Assembly (NCBI GenBank): GCA_009840165.1
Contig: VXOG01000111.1
Span: forward strand, 21,649-85,648
Direction: 5' to 3'
DNA from: Chloroflexota bacterium
Lineage (GTDB): Bacteria > Chloroflexota > Dehalococcoidia > Lucifugimonadales > UBA3495
Length of the DNA stretch: 64,000 nucleotides
Of this stretch, positions 10,031-19,617 are shown piece by piece; the stretch's first letter is position 1, and each line of letters begins with the position of its first letter. The notes under the pieces were generated by a model. It saw nothing but the letters and a program-made list of their open reading frames with translations. It had not been told where the DNA came from and searched no databases. The position numbers and the translations under genes were made by a program.

Positions 10031-11383
10031 ATGGCTGGACCGTTGCGGGGTGTACGCATCGTCGAGATGGGGCAGCTGATCGCCATACCGTCGGCAATGA
10101 AGTGGCTGGCCGATATGGGCGCGGAAGTCATCCGCCTGGAGTCGGTGCAACGGCTGGAAAGCTACCGTACGGACTCGCTGTATCACAACGACGTGGATGG
10201 GGAGTTTTGGAATCGAGGCGCGAACTTCTACGAGCAGAACCGCAACAAGCTGGGGCTAACGCTAGATTTAAGCCGCGACGAGGGGAGGGAAGTGCTGCGC
10301 GACTTGATCGCCGTCGCCGACGTGTTCGCCGAAAACTTCACGCCGCGGGTAATCCGCAACTTCGCGTTGGAATACACGGACCTGAAGAAGATCAGGTCTG
10401 ACATAATCATGGTGTCGTCCACCGGATACGGATTCGATGGGCCGTGGTCGAACTTCGGCGCGACCGGGCCGGCCACCGAAGGCGCGGCGGGTCTGGCTTA
10501 CATGACGGGCTACAAGGGCGGCGGGCCGATGATGTCGGAAATTCCGTACACCGACTACACCGCCGGAGAGCACACGGTTGCCGCCGTGATGCTGGCGTTG
10601 ATGCACCGGCTGAACACGGGACAAGGCCAGTTCATCGACGTGTCGCAGACGCAGACGTGCAGCGCGACGATTCCAGAGGCCCTATTGGACTGGACAGTGA
10701 ACGGTCGGGTGGAAGAACGGATGGGCAACGAGGACCCGGCCATGTCTCCCCATGGATGCTACCCGTGCGCCGGAGATGACCGGTGGATTGCCATCGCCAT
10801 TGGCAGCGACGAGGCGTGGTATGCGTTGTGTCGCGTCATGGGACGGCCGGACTGGGCGGCGGACGAACGGTATAGCGACGTGCTGCGCCGAATTCGGCAT
10901 CGGGAAGAGTTGGACACGATGCTGGCGTTTGAAACCCGGACCCACGACAACCATGAGTTAATGGCGAAGTTGCAGGCCGAAGGTGTCGCCGCCGGCGCGG
11001 TGATGGACAGCGAGGACCTGCTGTTCAATGAACACCTGAAGGAGCGTGGATTCTACGAAGTGGTGGAGCATCATCCCGATACCGGGATGCCGCCGCTGCC
11101 TTACGCGGGCCGCCCGTGGAAATTGTCGGACACGCCGGCGGGCCCGCCCCAAGCGGCGCCGATCATGGGTCAGCACAATCGGCAGATACTCGCGGGGCTG
11201 CTGGGCAAAACGGACCACGAAATCGTGGCGCTCGAAGAGTCCAACGTGATCGGCTACACGCCGTTGACGCCGCGCGGCGTGCGTCGGCCGTCGCTGGACG
11301 AGCAGGTGCGGCAGGGCAGGATGCAGAGGTATGAAACGAACTACGCCGAACGAGTGCGGGAGCGGTTCGGAATTGGAGAGTAA
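10031..11383 (+). CDS. CaiB/BaiF family (family III) CoA-transferase
   Basis: GPLRGVRIVEMGQLIAIPSAMKWLADMGAEVIRLES...TGYGFDGPW...QHNRQILAGLLG. Confidence 0.93.
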   Translation: MAGPLRGVRIVEMGQLIAIPSAMKWLADMGAEVIRLESVQRLESYRTDSLYHNDVDGEFWNRGANFYEQNRNKLGLTLDLSRDEGREVLRDLIAVADVFAENFTPRVIRNFALEYTDLKKIRSDIIMVSSTGYGFDGPWSNFGATGPATEGAAGLAYMTGYKGGGPMMSEIPYTDYTAGEHTVAAVMLALMHRLNTGQGQFIDVSQTQTCSATIPEALLDWTVNGRVEERMGNEDPAMSPHGCYPCAGDDRWIAIAIGSDEAWYALCRVMGRPDWAADERYSDVLRRIRHREELDTMLAFETRTHDNHELMAKLQAEGVAAGAVMDSEDLLFNEHLKERGFYEVVEHHPDTGMPPLPYAGRPWKLSDTPAGPPQAAPIMGQHNRQILAGLLGKTDHEIVALEESNVIGYTPLTPRGVRRPSLDEQVRQGRMQRYETNYAERVRERFGIGE

Positions 11384-11400
11384 GCAAAGGGAGTTGCGCA

Positions 11401-11766
11401 ATGGCTATACAGAAAACCGAGACAGTATCAGCGGAATATATGTCGCCTATGGCAATCGCGAACCGGGGGATTGACCTGGCCGCCGCTTTGTATCCCGTAG
11501 AGCCGGACCGGGCGGCAGAAATCGTGAAGGAAACGATAGAGTGGTACGCGGATACGGTGTTGAACGCGGGAGGCGATCCGCAAACTGCCATCGTCAAACT
11601 GGCAAAGAAACGCGAGGATGACTCACTGGTTGCAGGCTACAAGTCGGTAACCGACCTGGGTGACGGTTGCTGGTCAAAGTTGTGGCTGTCGGAGGACCAG
11701 GATGATGCGTGGTACTGGCACATGGCTTGCGCGCGCAAGATAGTGAAGGGAATTGCTGCGCCCTAG
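11401..11766 (+). CDS. hypothetical protein
   Basis: 121-aa ORF with GGGAG-type RBS, co-directional with upstream gene. Confidence 0.5.
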   Translation: MAIQKTETVSAEYMSPMAIANRGIDLAAALYPVEPDRAAEIVKETIEWYADTVLNAGGDPQTAIVKLAKKREDDSLVAGYKSVTDLGDGCWSKLWLSEDQDDAWYWHMACARKIVKGIAAP

Positions 11767-12214
11767 AGAGTTACTAGCGTCAACGTTCGCAAACATCGCT
11801 GAGACCTGTTTGCAAATCGCGCAGGATATTGAAAGCAGCATCGCCTACACTGATACGTACAAGCGTCCGGCGGTCGGCGGGTTGGTATGGGACGCACTGG
11901 TGGCTATGACTACCGCTATCGGTGTGATTGAGAGGGGTAACAGCGATTTCGTTACTGGGCGAGCCAACGTCATGAATCCGATCATCGGACGTTTGGATGA
12001 AACCCGCCCTGAACTCAAGATAGCGGAACGGTTACAGTACGTTCGAGACCTGCACACGCTGGAACACGCCGGGCAGATGCGCAGAGGCACGTATGAGGAA
12101 GCCTGCCTAGAGGCCGGGCAGTTACTGGTGACGCTGAATTCCTTGCTGCCGATAGGGATGAGGATTGAATCGCAGCGGTTAACGTGGTTGAGGGATGCAG
12201 CCGCAACGCAGTAG
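11753..12214 (+). CDS. hypothetical protein
   Basis: 153-aa ORF overlapping 11401-11766 by 14 nt. Confidence 0.45.
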   Translation: MLRPRELLASTFANIAETCLQIAQDIESSIAYTDTYKRPAVGGLVWDALVAMTTAIGVIERGNSDFVTGRANVMNPIIGRLDETRPELKIAERLQYVRDLHTLEHAGQMRRGTYEEACLEAGQLLVTLNSLLPIGMRIESQRLTWLRDAAATQ

Positions 12215-12270
12215 GAGCGGATCCGCCAAAGAGGGATTCGCCCCTGCTGATTTCAGGCTTGCCGCTTTAT

Positions 12271-12861
12271 TCAGCTTTGCTGGGCTTCGAAGGCGGCGAT
12301 GGCGCCCTCATGCTGCAAGGTTAGCCCGATGTCGTCCAGGCCGTTGAGCAGGCAGTAGCGGCGGAATTCGTCAACCTCGAAATCGACCACGATTTCCTCG
12401 TCGCCGTCGCGAACCTGCATGCCTTCCAGATCGACGGTGATCTGGAAACCAGGGGCCTCCTTGGCCTTGTCCATGATCCGGCGCACGTCAGATTCGGGCA
12501 GGATGAGCGGCAATACGCCGTTCTTGAAGCAGTTGTTGAAGAAGATGTCGGCGAAGCTGGGAGCTATGATGCAGCGGATGCCGTAGTCTTCCAACGCCCA
12601 GGGTGCGTGTTCCCGTGAAGAGCCGCAGCCGAAGTTGGGGCCGGATACCAGGATTTTGGCGCTGCGGTAAGCGTCCTGATTGAGTAGAAAATCGGGGTTC
12701 TCAGACCGGTCGTCGTTGTACCGGTAGCGGTCGAACAGATATTGGCCGAAGCCAGTGCGCTCGATGCTCTTCAGGTACACGGCCGGAATGATCATGTCGG
12801 TGTCAACGTTGACGGCGTCCAGGGGCGCTACAACGCCTTCCAATTTGACGAAGGGTTCCAT
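12271..12861 (-). CDS. leuD: 3-isopropylmalate dehydratase small subunit
   Basis: [25 protein letters not shown]...[46 protein letters not shown]. Confidence 0.96.
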   Translation of the reverse strand: MEPFVKLEGVVAPLDAVNVDTDMIIPAVYLKSIERTGFGQYLFDRYRYNDDRSENPDFLLNQDAYRSAKILVSGPNFGCGSSREHAPWALEDYGIRCIIAPSFADIFFNNCFKNGVLPLILPESDVRRIMDKAKEAPGFQITVDLEGMQVRDGDEEIVVDFEVDEFRRYCLLNGLDDIGLTLQHEGAIAAFEAQQS

Positions 12862-12896
12862 TTGTCTTTACCTCTGTTTTGGTAGATCATCCTCAG

Positions 12897-12926
12897 CTCG
12901 ACCCTCTCCCATCGAGGGAGAGGGAG
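12897..12926. repeat. intergenic palindrome, CCCTCTCCC/GGGAGAGGG family
   Basis: GCTCGACCCTCTCCCATCGAGGGAGAGGGA, between leuC and leuD. Confidence 0.75.
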
Positions 12927-12941
12927 ACAGGCGCATGGTGT

Positions 12942-14351
12942 CTAGAAATCGCGCACATCCACGAAGTGGCCGGCGATGGCGGCGGCGGCGGCCATTTCGG
13001 GGCTGACCAGATGGGTACGGCCGCCTCTGCCCTGCCGACCCTCAAAGTTGCGGTTGGAGGTCGAAGCGCAGCGCTGGCCGGGATCCAGAATGTCGGGGTT
13101 CATGCCGAGACACATCGAGCAGCCCGCCACGCGCCAGTCGAAACCGGCGTCCTTGAATACTTGGTCGAGCCCTTCCGCTTCGGCCTGTGCTTTGACCCGC
13201 GCGGAGCCCGGGACGACCATGGCGTACACGTCGGAATTGACCTGCCGGCCCCGAATCACGTTGGCGGCGGCGCGCAGGTCGTCGATGCGAGCGTTGGTGC
13301 ACGCGCCCAGGAACACGCGGTCGATCCTGATGTCCTCAATGCGCTGGTTAGGCTCCAAGCCCATGTACTCCAGCGCGCGCTCGGCGGCCTCGCGTTCTGC
13401 GGTGGTCTCAAAGGAAGCAGGGTCGGGGACCCGGTCGGTGATCTGCGCCACCATGTCGGGCTTGGTGCCCCAGGTGACGAAGGGCGCCAAGTCGGCGGCG
13501 TTGATTACAATGGTACGGTCATAGCTTGCGCCGGAGTCGGTGGGCAGTCCGCGCCACTCTTCGATCTTGGCCTCAAGCTCCGCGCCCTTGGGGGCGTAGG
13601 GTCGGGTGCGGACGTACTCGAAGGTGGTTTCGTCGGGGGCGATCATGCCGGCGCGGGCGCCGCCCTCGATGCTCATGTTGCAGACCGTCATGCGCCCGTC
13701 CATGGACAGGTTGCGGATGGCCTCGCCGGTGTATTCGATGACGTGTCCGGTGCCGCCGTTGACACCCATGTGGCCGATGATGCCGAGGATGACGTCCTTA
13801 GCGGTCACGCCGTGGGGAAGTTCTCCGTCCACGCGGACTTCCATCGTATTGGGTTTGAACTGCCGCAGGGTTTGGGTCGCCAGCACGTGCTCCACTTCGG
13901 AGGTACCGATGCCAACAGCGAAACAGCCCAGGGCGCCGTGGGTGGAGGTGTGGCTGTCGCCGCACACCACGGTCTTGCCGGGCAGCGTGTAGCCGAGATC
14001 AGGCCCGATGACGTGGACGATGCCCTGGTTCTCGCTGAAACGATCGTAGTAGAAGGGCAGGTTGAACTCGGCGGCGTTGCGGTCCAGCGCATCGAGTTGG
14101 GCCTTGGAGATCTGGTCCTCGATGGGGCGGGTCAGTTCCCAGGTGGGGGTGTTGTGGTCGGCGGTGGCGACGGTGAGATCGGGGCGGCGCACCTGTCGGC
14201 CGGCCATGCGGAGGCCATCGAAGGCCTGGGGCGAAGTTACCTCATGGACCAGATGCAGGTCGATGTAGATGAGCGACGGCTGCCCCGGCTCTTCGTGTAC
14301 GACGTGGGCATCCCAGATTTTTTCGAACATGGTTCGGGGGGCCAATTTCAA
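12942..14351 (-). CDS. leuC: 3-isopropylmalate dehydratase large subunit
   Basis: Aconitase-family motifs: [65 protein letters not shown]. Confidence 0.97.
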   Translation of the reverse strand: MKLAPRTMFEKIWDAHVVHEEPGQPSLIYIDLHLVHEVTSPQAFDGLRMAGRQVRRPDLTVATADHNTPTWELTRPIEDQISKAQLDALDRNAAEFNLPFYYDRFSENQGIVHVIGPDLGYTLPGKTVVCGDSHTSTHGALGCFAVGIGTSEVEHVLATQTLRQFKPNTMEVRVDGELPHGVTAKDVILGIIGHMGVNGGTGHVIEYTGEAIRNLSMDGRMTVCNMSIEGGARAGMIAPDETTFEYVRTRPYAPKGAELEAKIEEWRGLPTDSGASYDRTIVINAADLAPFVTWGTKPDMVAQITDRVPDPASFETTAEREAAERALEYMGLEPNQRIEDIRIDRVFLGACTNARIDDLRAAANVIRGRQVNSDVYAMVVPGSARVKAQAEAEGLDQVFKDAGFDWRVAGCSMCLGMNPDILDPGQRCASTSNRNFEGRQGRGGRTHLVSPEMAAAAAIAGHFVDVRDF

Positions 14352-14409
14352 TCCTCCTCAAACAGGGGACACGCGACCGCGCGCCCGAAAATCACAATAC
14401 GGCGCGAGT

Positions 14410-14418
14410 ATTATAGCA
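14410..14418 (-). promoter_or_regulatory. extended -10 element TGCTATAAT upstream of leuCD
   Basis: Minus strand CAGTGCTATAATACTC, 59 nt upstream of leuC start. Confidence 0.5.
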
Positions 14419-14500
14419 CTGCGAAGAATTAGGACCGGCTGAGGCTGCGGGCTGACTTGCGGTGGTAGAGTCGTCGCCTATTTGCCGTTTGGGTTTCGGT

Positions 14501-17085
14501 TCACTGGCAGAAAGGCAAGCCGAGCCCGTCGAGGTCGTTATTCTCCACTTCCTGTAATGGTATGGGCACACACCCGGTCAACCGATTGCCGCCGAGCCAC
14601 AACACTCGTAAATACGAGAGGTTGCCTAGCTCAGGGGGGATAGAGCCAGTTAACTCGTTGCGATGGAGGAACAGCGATTCCAAGTAGGTGATATCGCCTA
14701 ACTCTGGAGGAATTGCGCCGGTTAACTGGTTGTTACTGACGGACAACTCCCGCAGGTAGGCAAGGTTGCCTAATTCTGGGGGTATAGGGCCGGTCAGCTG
14801 ATTGTATGCGAGCTGTAACGTTCGCAAATTGGCAATGTCGCCTAGTTCCGGAGGTATCGAACCGGCAAGCCCATTGCTGGTGTGACTACCATTACCCGGG
14901 TAAGGCTCGTTTCCGTTCAAGGTATAGAGGTGCAGTTCGGTTACTCGCCCATTGGAGTCGGTGGTTACGCCGTACCATTCGCCCAGTGGGCGGTTGCTCA
15001 GCCAGTTGGTGTTGAACACCCAATTCGGCCCATCCGTGGCATGGTAAAGAGCGATCAGAGCGTCGCGGTCAGTATCGGTGTCCCCTGACGTTCCAGTAAA
15101 CACGGACTGGCAAAAAGGCAGGCCGAGTTGGGTGAGGTCGCTACGCTCCACGCTCCTTAAACTCCCCGGTATGCACCCGGTCAGTAAGTTATTGCTTAGG
15201 TGCAGCTGTTCCAAGTAGGGTAGGTTACCCAACTCTGCGGGTATGGAACCGGTCAACTCGTTCCAACTGAGATTCAGAGACTCCAAGTAGGCTAGGTTGC
15301 CCAGCCCCGGCGGTATGGGACCGGTCAACTGGTTAACGTTGAGGCTCAACTCTCGCAAGTTGAAGAGCTTGCCAAACTCCGTAGGTATCGGGCCGGTCAA
15401 TTGATTGCCGCCAAGGCTCAGGATGCTCAAGCTAGATAGGCTGCCTAGCTCCGGTGGGATCGGGCCAGTCAATTGGTTGCCAAAGAGGTAAATGCTGTTC
15501 AAGTTGGGGAATCTCCCCAACTCGGGAGGGATCGGCCCGGTTAACTGGTTGGCATAGAGAGACAGGTTGCTCAAGTTAGGCAGGTTGCCTAATTCGGGGG
15601 GTATAGCGCCAGTCAAGCGATTGTCACCGAGGTACAGGCCGCCAAGTTTAAGGAGATTGCTCAACTCCGGGGGGATCGAACCAGTTAGCTGGTTGCCATG
15701 TATGACCAGATGGTCCAAGTTGGGTAGGTTGCCCAGTTCCTGGGGTATTGAGCCAGTTAGCTGGTTGTTACTGAGGTTCAAGTTCTTCAAATTGTAGAGG
15801 TTGCCAAACTCCGGGGGTACGGGGCCAGTCAGCCGGTTGTTACCGAGGAACAGCCATTTCACCTTGGTGAGGTTACTCAATTCCGTAGGAATAGGGCCGG
15901 TCAACTGATTGCCACTCAAGACCAGATTCTCAACGTCAGCGAGGCTTCCTAGTTCCGGAGGTATCGGGCCGCTAAGCTGATTGTTGCTGAGGTTCAGATC
16001 CTTCAAGTCATGGAGGTTGCTCACCTCCGACGGTATCGGGCCGCTCAACTGGTTGGTTTGCAGGGACAGTTGCTTCAAGTTGGTAAGATTGCCTAACTCC
16101 GTGGGAATGGAACCATTCAGTTTGTTGTTGGATAGGTATAAAGTTCTCAGGTTGGCAAGGTTGCCCAATTCGGGCGGTATCGTGCCGGTCAATCCGTTGC
16201 CGCCAAGTTCCAGCCGTTCCAGTTTGGAGAGATTCGCCAGCTCCGGCGGTAAATAGCCGGTCAATCCGCTGCCATTGGTTTCGCCTGGCAATGAGAAAGG
16301 AGAAGGTAACGAGTCCTGACTATAGAGTTTCAGGGCGATTACGCGCCCGTTAGCGTTGGCGGTCACGCCGTACCATTCGTCCAACGGACGGTCGCTTAAC
16401 CAGTTGGTATTGTCCGTCCAGTCTGGTCCGCCAGTAGCATTGAACAGAGCGATCAAGGCGTTGCGGTCAGCTGTTGTTGCGCCGTTCTCGGCGAGTTCGA
16501 ACTGGCAGAAGGGCATACCAAGTTGCATGAAGTCGTTGAACAACACATCCTGCAATTCTGAAGGTATGCACCCGGTCAGTTGGTTGTTGCTGAGGTACAG
16601 ACTCCGCAAGTTGGAGAGATTCGCCAAGTCTAGCGGTATCGGGCCGGTCAACTGGTTGTTGAGGAGGCGCAGATTACGCAAGTCGGCGATGTTGCCCAGT
16701 TCCGCAGGGATCGGGCCAGTTAGTTGATTGCCGCTGAGTTCCAGATATGCCAAGTTGTCGATGTTGCCAAGTCTCATTGGTATTGGGCCGGTAAACCGGT
16801 TGTAACCAAGGTCTAGATACTCCAAGCTATAGAGGGTGCCGAGTTCATCTGGCATCGGTCCGGCCAACCAATTTCCTCTGAGGTCCAGCCGATGCAAGCT
16901 GACGAGGTTGCCCAGCTCCCGAGGAATGGGACCGGTCAACTGGTTGCTCTCGAGATCCAGGGTCTCCAACTCGGTAAGGTTGCCCAGTTCCCTGGGTATA
17001 GAGCCCACCAAGCCGTTTCCGGTATGGCTACCATTCATGTCGTACCAAGGCTTGCTTCCGTCAAAAGTGTAGAGGTGCAGTTCGG
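14501..17085 (-). CDS. leucine-rich-repeat protein, main portion (25 plant-type LRRs in three modules)
   Basis: Consensus xLxxLxLxxNQLTGPIPPELGNL repeated; in-frame remainder of a protein whose N-terminus is 17086-17664. Confidence 0.85.
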
Positions 17086-17664
17086 TCACTCGCCCGTCGC
17101 GTTGGTGATTACGCCATACCATTCGTTCAGCGGAAGGTCGCTTAACCAGTTGGTATTGATTATCCAATTCGAGCCGTCGGTAGCATTGTAGAGAGCGATC
17201 AAAGCTTCGCGGTCGGTTTCGACGGACCCGGTTGTCCGGTAGGCAGGACAGGCCAATGGATGGTCGTCAAGCAGGAGGGTTCGCCAGTCGGAGCAGGCGA
17301 GGGAGTCATCCGCGGCTTTCCGGCACACGATGAAGTAATATTCGATACCGGGAGTCAGACGGGCGACGGTGTAGGTGGAGGCGGCTATGACGTCCGAGTA
17401 GGCGAATTTCTGCTTCCAGACGTCATTGTCGCGGTAGTCCTGGTAATCCTCAACGGCCAGCCAACCGACGCGGTAGGTGGATACGCCGGCAACTTCGGTC
17501 CAGGTAAAGACGACTTCGCCGGGGTACGGGCCGTTGGCGACGTTTACATTCTGGGGCGCTGCCGGCGACGGCTGAGCCGACGCGGTTCCGCCCGCTGCGA
17601 TCAAGGCGGCGATTATGGCGAATAGCGCCGGGATGGGCAGCAGTCGGGAGATGATGGCGTTCAT
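17086..17664 (-). CDS. N-terminal part of the LRR exoprotein (signal peptide, Fn3-like domain, LRR N-cap)
   Basis: MNAIISRLLPIPALFAIIAALIAAGGTASAQ signal; PQNVNVANGPYPGEVVFTWTEVAGVSTYRV; VETDREALIALYNATDGSNWIINTNWLSDLPLNEWYGVITNATGE*, stops where paralogous modules read GRVTELHLYT. Confidence 0.75.
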   Translation of the reverse strand: MNAIISRLLPIPALFAIIAALIAAGGTASAQPSPAAPQNVNVANGPYPGEVVFTWTEVAGVSTYRVGWLAVEDYQDYRDNDVWKQKFAYSDVIAASTYTVARLTPGIEYYFIVCRKAADDSLACSDWRTLLLDDHPLACPAYRTTGSVETDREALIALYNATDGSNWIINTNWLSDLPLNEWYGVITNATGE

Positions 17665-17715
17665 GTTCACTTGTTGGCAAAGTGGGTGTCTGGGCACTCT
17701 ACCGGAACGCCGGAG

Positions 17716-19356
17716 CTAGTGCGCACCCGTTGCTTCCTGGGTCATCAGCTCTACGATGTCGTTACTGGTGACGGCTCCTAAAAATTTGTCCGAATCTTCT
17801 TCCACGATAGGAATTACGGAGACGGAATTCTCTGACATGCGGTGCAGGACGTCCTCGACGTGCTCGTCGGGGCCCGCCGTGGGAGACTGCGTCCGCAATA
17901 CGTCGTTGAGAGGGGTCCTGCCCCAAGCGCCCTTGGGCAAGTATCGCAACATTTCCAGCGAAACTACTCCCACAAAAGCGCCTTTTTCCGCCACCACGTA
18001 GTCGTGCTGATGCGGCACAATCCATCGCTCGGTGAATTCGCGAACCGTGACTGAAGGGCCAGGATGGTTGTGAGAACGGTCCAGGATGTGATCCACGGTG
18101 ATGTTATCCAGGGCGAATCCGACCACACCAGAGGGAATATCGTCCAGGTGGGTCGGGAGATCGGGTTTGCGGCTGGCGCGGCCGACGGCGAAAGTGATGA
18201 CCGGAGGCATAAATAGAATGTAGCAGAACATCACCAGCACCAGGAACGAGAACACAACCTCGTCGATGGTTCCGGTTTCCCACAGAACCAGCAACAAAGC
18301 GATTTCCGCCACGCCCTTGCCCATAAGGCCGGAAGCCACGGCATACGGCACGGTGAGACGGGCTACGTATGCGCCGATGAAGGCTCCGATAAAGTTGCCG
18401 ATGAGCGGAACCAGCGCAAGCGCAAGCATTGTCCACGGATTCAGAGTTACGAACGAGAAACTGAAATGGAGTCCCGCAGACGCGAAGAACAGGGGAACGA
18501 AGAATCCTTCGGCGACGCTGCGGAGTCCGGGAATGATCTCGCGACGGGCCTGGTAGGACAGTCCAGAGAGCGCAGCGCCAAACAGAAGGGCACCCAGGGA
18601 ACCGTGCAGGCCCATTAGCTCCGCGCCGTACACCATCAGGAACAGAATGCCGATCAGCAGCCCGAGGGATAACTGGGGCACCTGAATCAAACGCTGGAGC
18701 AGAGAGACCATAGGCGGCAGGACCCGGGAGGACAATACCCACGAAACCACTGCAAAACCCGCGATTTTGCCCAGCAAAATCAGAATGCCGGTGACCGACA
18801 ACTCGTGAGCGTGCTCACCGATGCTGAACCCAATAAGCAGCAGAGTGATCACTTCCGCGATGACCACGACGGTAAAGATCTGTAGGCCAAGCGGTTCCTT
18901 GAGGCGACCTTCATCGGAGAGCACTTTGGCTACTATGCCGAGGCTGGTCATGGACAAAACCCCGGCCAACGCCACGGCTTCTGTAAAGTTCAGGCTGAGT
19001 CCAAAGTCAAAAACCCAATCAGTGGTTACCAGCATGGAGATACCCATGGACAGGATCACCGAGAGTATGGCGGTCAGGAAATAATGGCCCCGGAGGGTTG
19101 CCATAAAGCTGGATATGTCGATTTCGTCGAGTCCGATCAGGAAGAAGAATATAAACACTCCGAGGGTGAGCAGCAGTTCCAGGTGGCCGGAGGAGTCAAT
19201 GGACCAAACGCCCGACAATTCCATAACCGGACCCAGCAATAATCCGGCGGTTACGTAGGCGACAATTGCATTCAGCCGCAAGCGGCGGAAAACGCCCTCC
19301 GCAAGCTTTGTTACGATCACCAAAAGACCCAGAGACAGCAATGCTTCGTGGTGCAT
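17716..19356 (-). CDS. Kef-type cation:proton antiporter (CPA2) with C-terminal CBS-domain pair
   Basis: MHHEALLSLGLLVIVTKLAEGVFRRLRLNAIVAYVTAGLLLGPV; HGSLGALLFGAALS; CBS-like C-term. Track start 19494 judged over-extended. Confidence 0.85.
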   Translation of the reverse strand: MHHEALLSLGLLVIVTKLAEGVFRRLRLNAIVAYVTAGLLLGPVMELSGVWSIDSSGHLELLLTLGVFIFFFLIGLDEIDISSFMATLRGHYFLTAILSVILSMGISMLVTTDWVFDFGLSLNFTEAVALAGVLSMTSLGIVAKVLSDEGRLKEPLGLQIFTVVVIAEVITLLLIGFSIGEHAHELSVTGILILLGKIAGFAVVSWVLSSRVLPPMVSLLQRLIQVPQLSLGLLIGILFLMVYGAELMGLHGSLGALLFGAALSGLSYQARREIIPGLRSVAEGFFVPLFFASAGLHFSFSFVTLNPWTMLALALVPLIGNFIGAFIGAYVARLTVPYAVASGLMGKGVAEIALLLVLWETGTIDEVVFSFLVLVMFCYILFMPPVITFAVGRASRKPDLPTHLDDIPSGVVGFALDNITVDHILDRSHNHPGPSVTVREFTERWIVPHQHDYVVAEKGAFVGVVSLEMLRYLPKGAWGRTPLNDVLRTQSPTAGPDEHVEDVLHRMSENSVSVIPIVEEDSDKFLGAVTSNDIVELMTQEATGAH

Positions 19357-19617
19357 TCGACCTTTGCTCCGTTGAACCGAACATGTTCGCGAGTTTATCG
19401 CGGTTTGGCTGTTCCTCAGACGCTTATGGCAAAGTGAACATAAGCGATTATGGCCGCGCCTATTATTCCCTAATAGCAGGCGGCGCACAAGCAAAAGGTG
19501 GAAGGCTCACGGGGTGGACGGGAGCGCCCAATCTCGCCGGCGTTGGGTGTCCGGAGCAGCCGTTATGATAAACTGGCGCGGCATTCCCGAACAAACAGCA
19601 ATCCCGGAGGAAACCCC

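Noticed and set aside
12879-14432. 517-aa plus-strand ORF
   Set aside because: Antisense to clearly identified leuC/leuD; long only because of GC-rich codon bias.
14590-17010. Regular ~72-bp DNA repeats that might suggest a CRISPR-like or satellite array
   Set aside because: They are in-frame 24-aa LRR codons, diverged at wobble sites, with no repeat-spacer structure.
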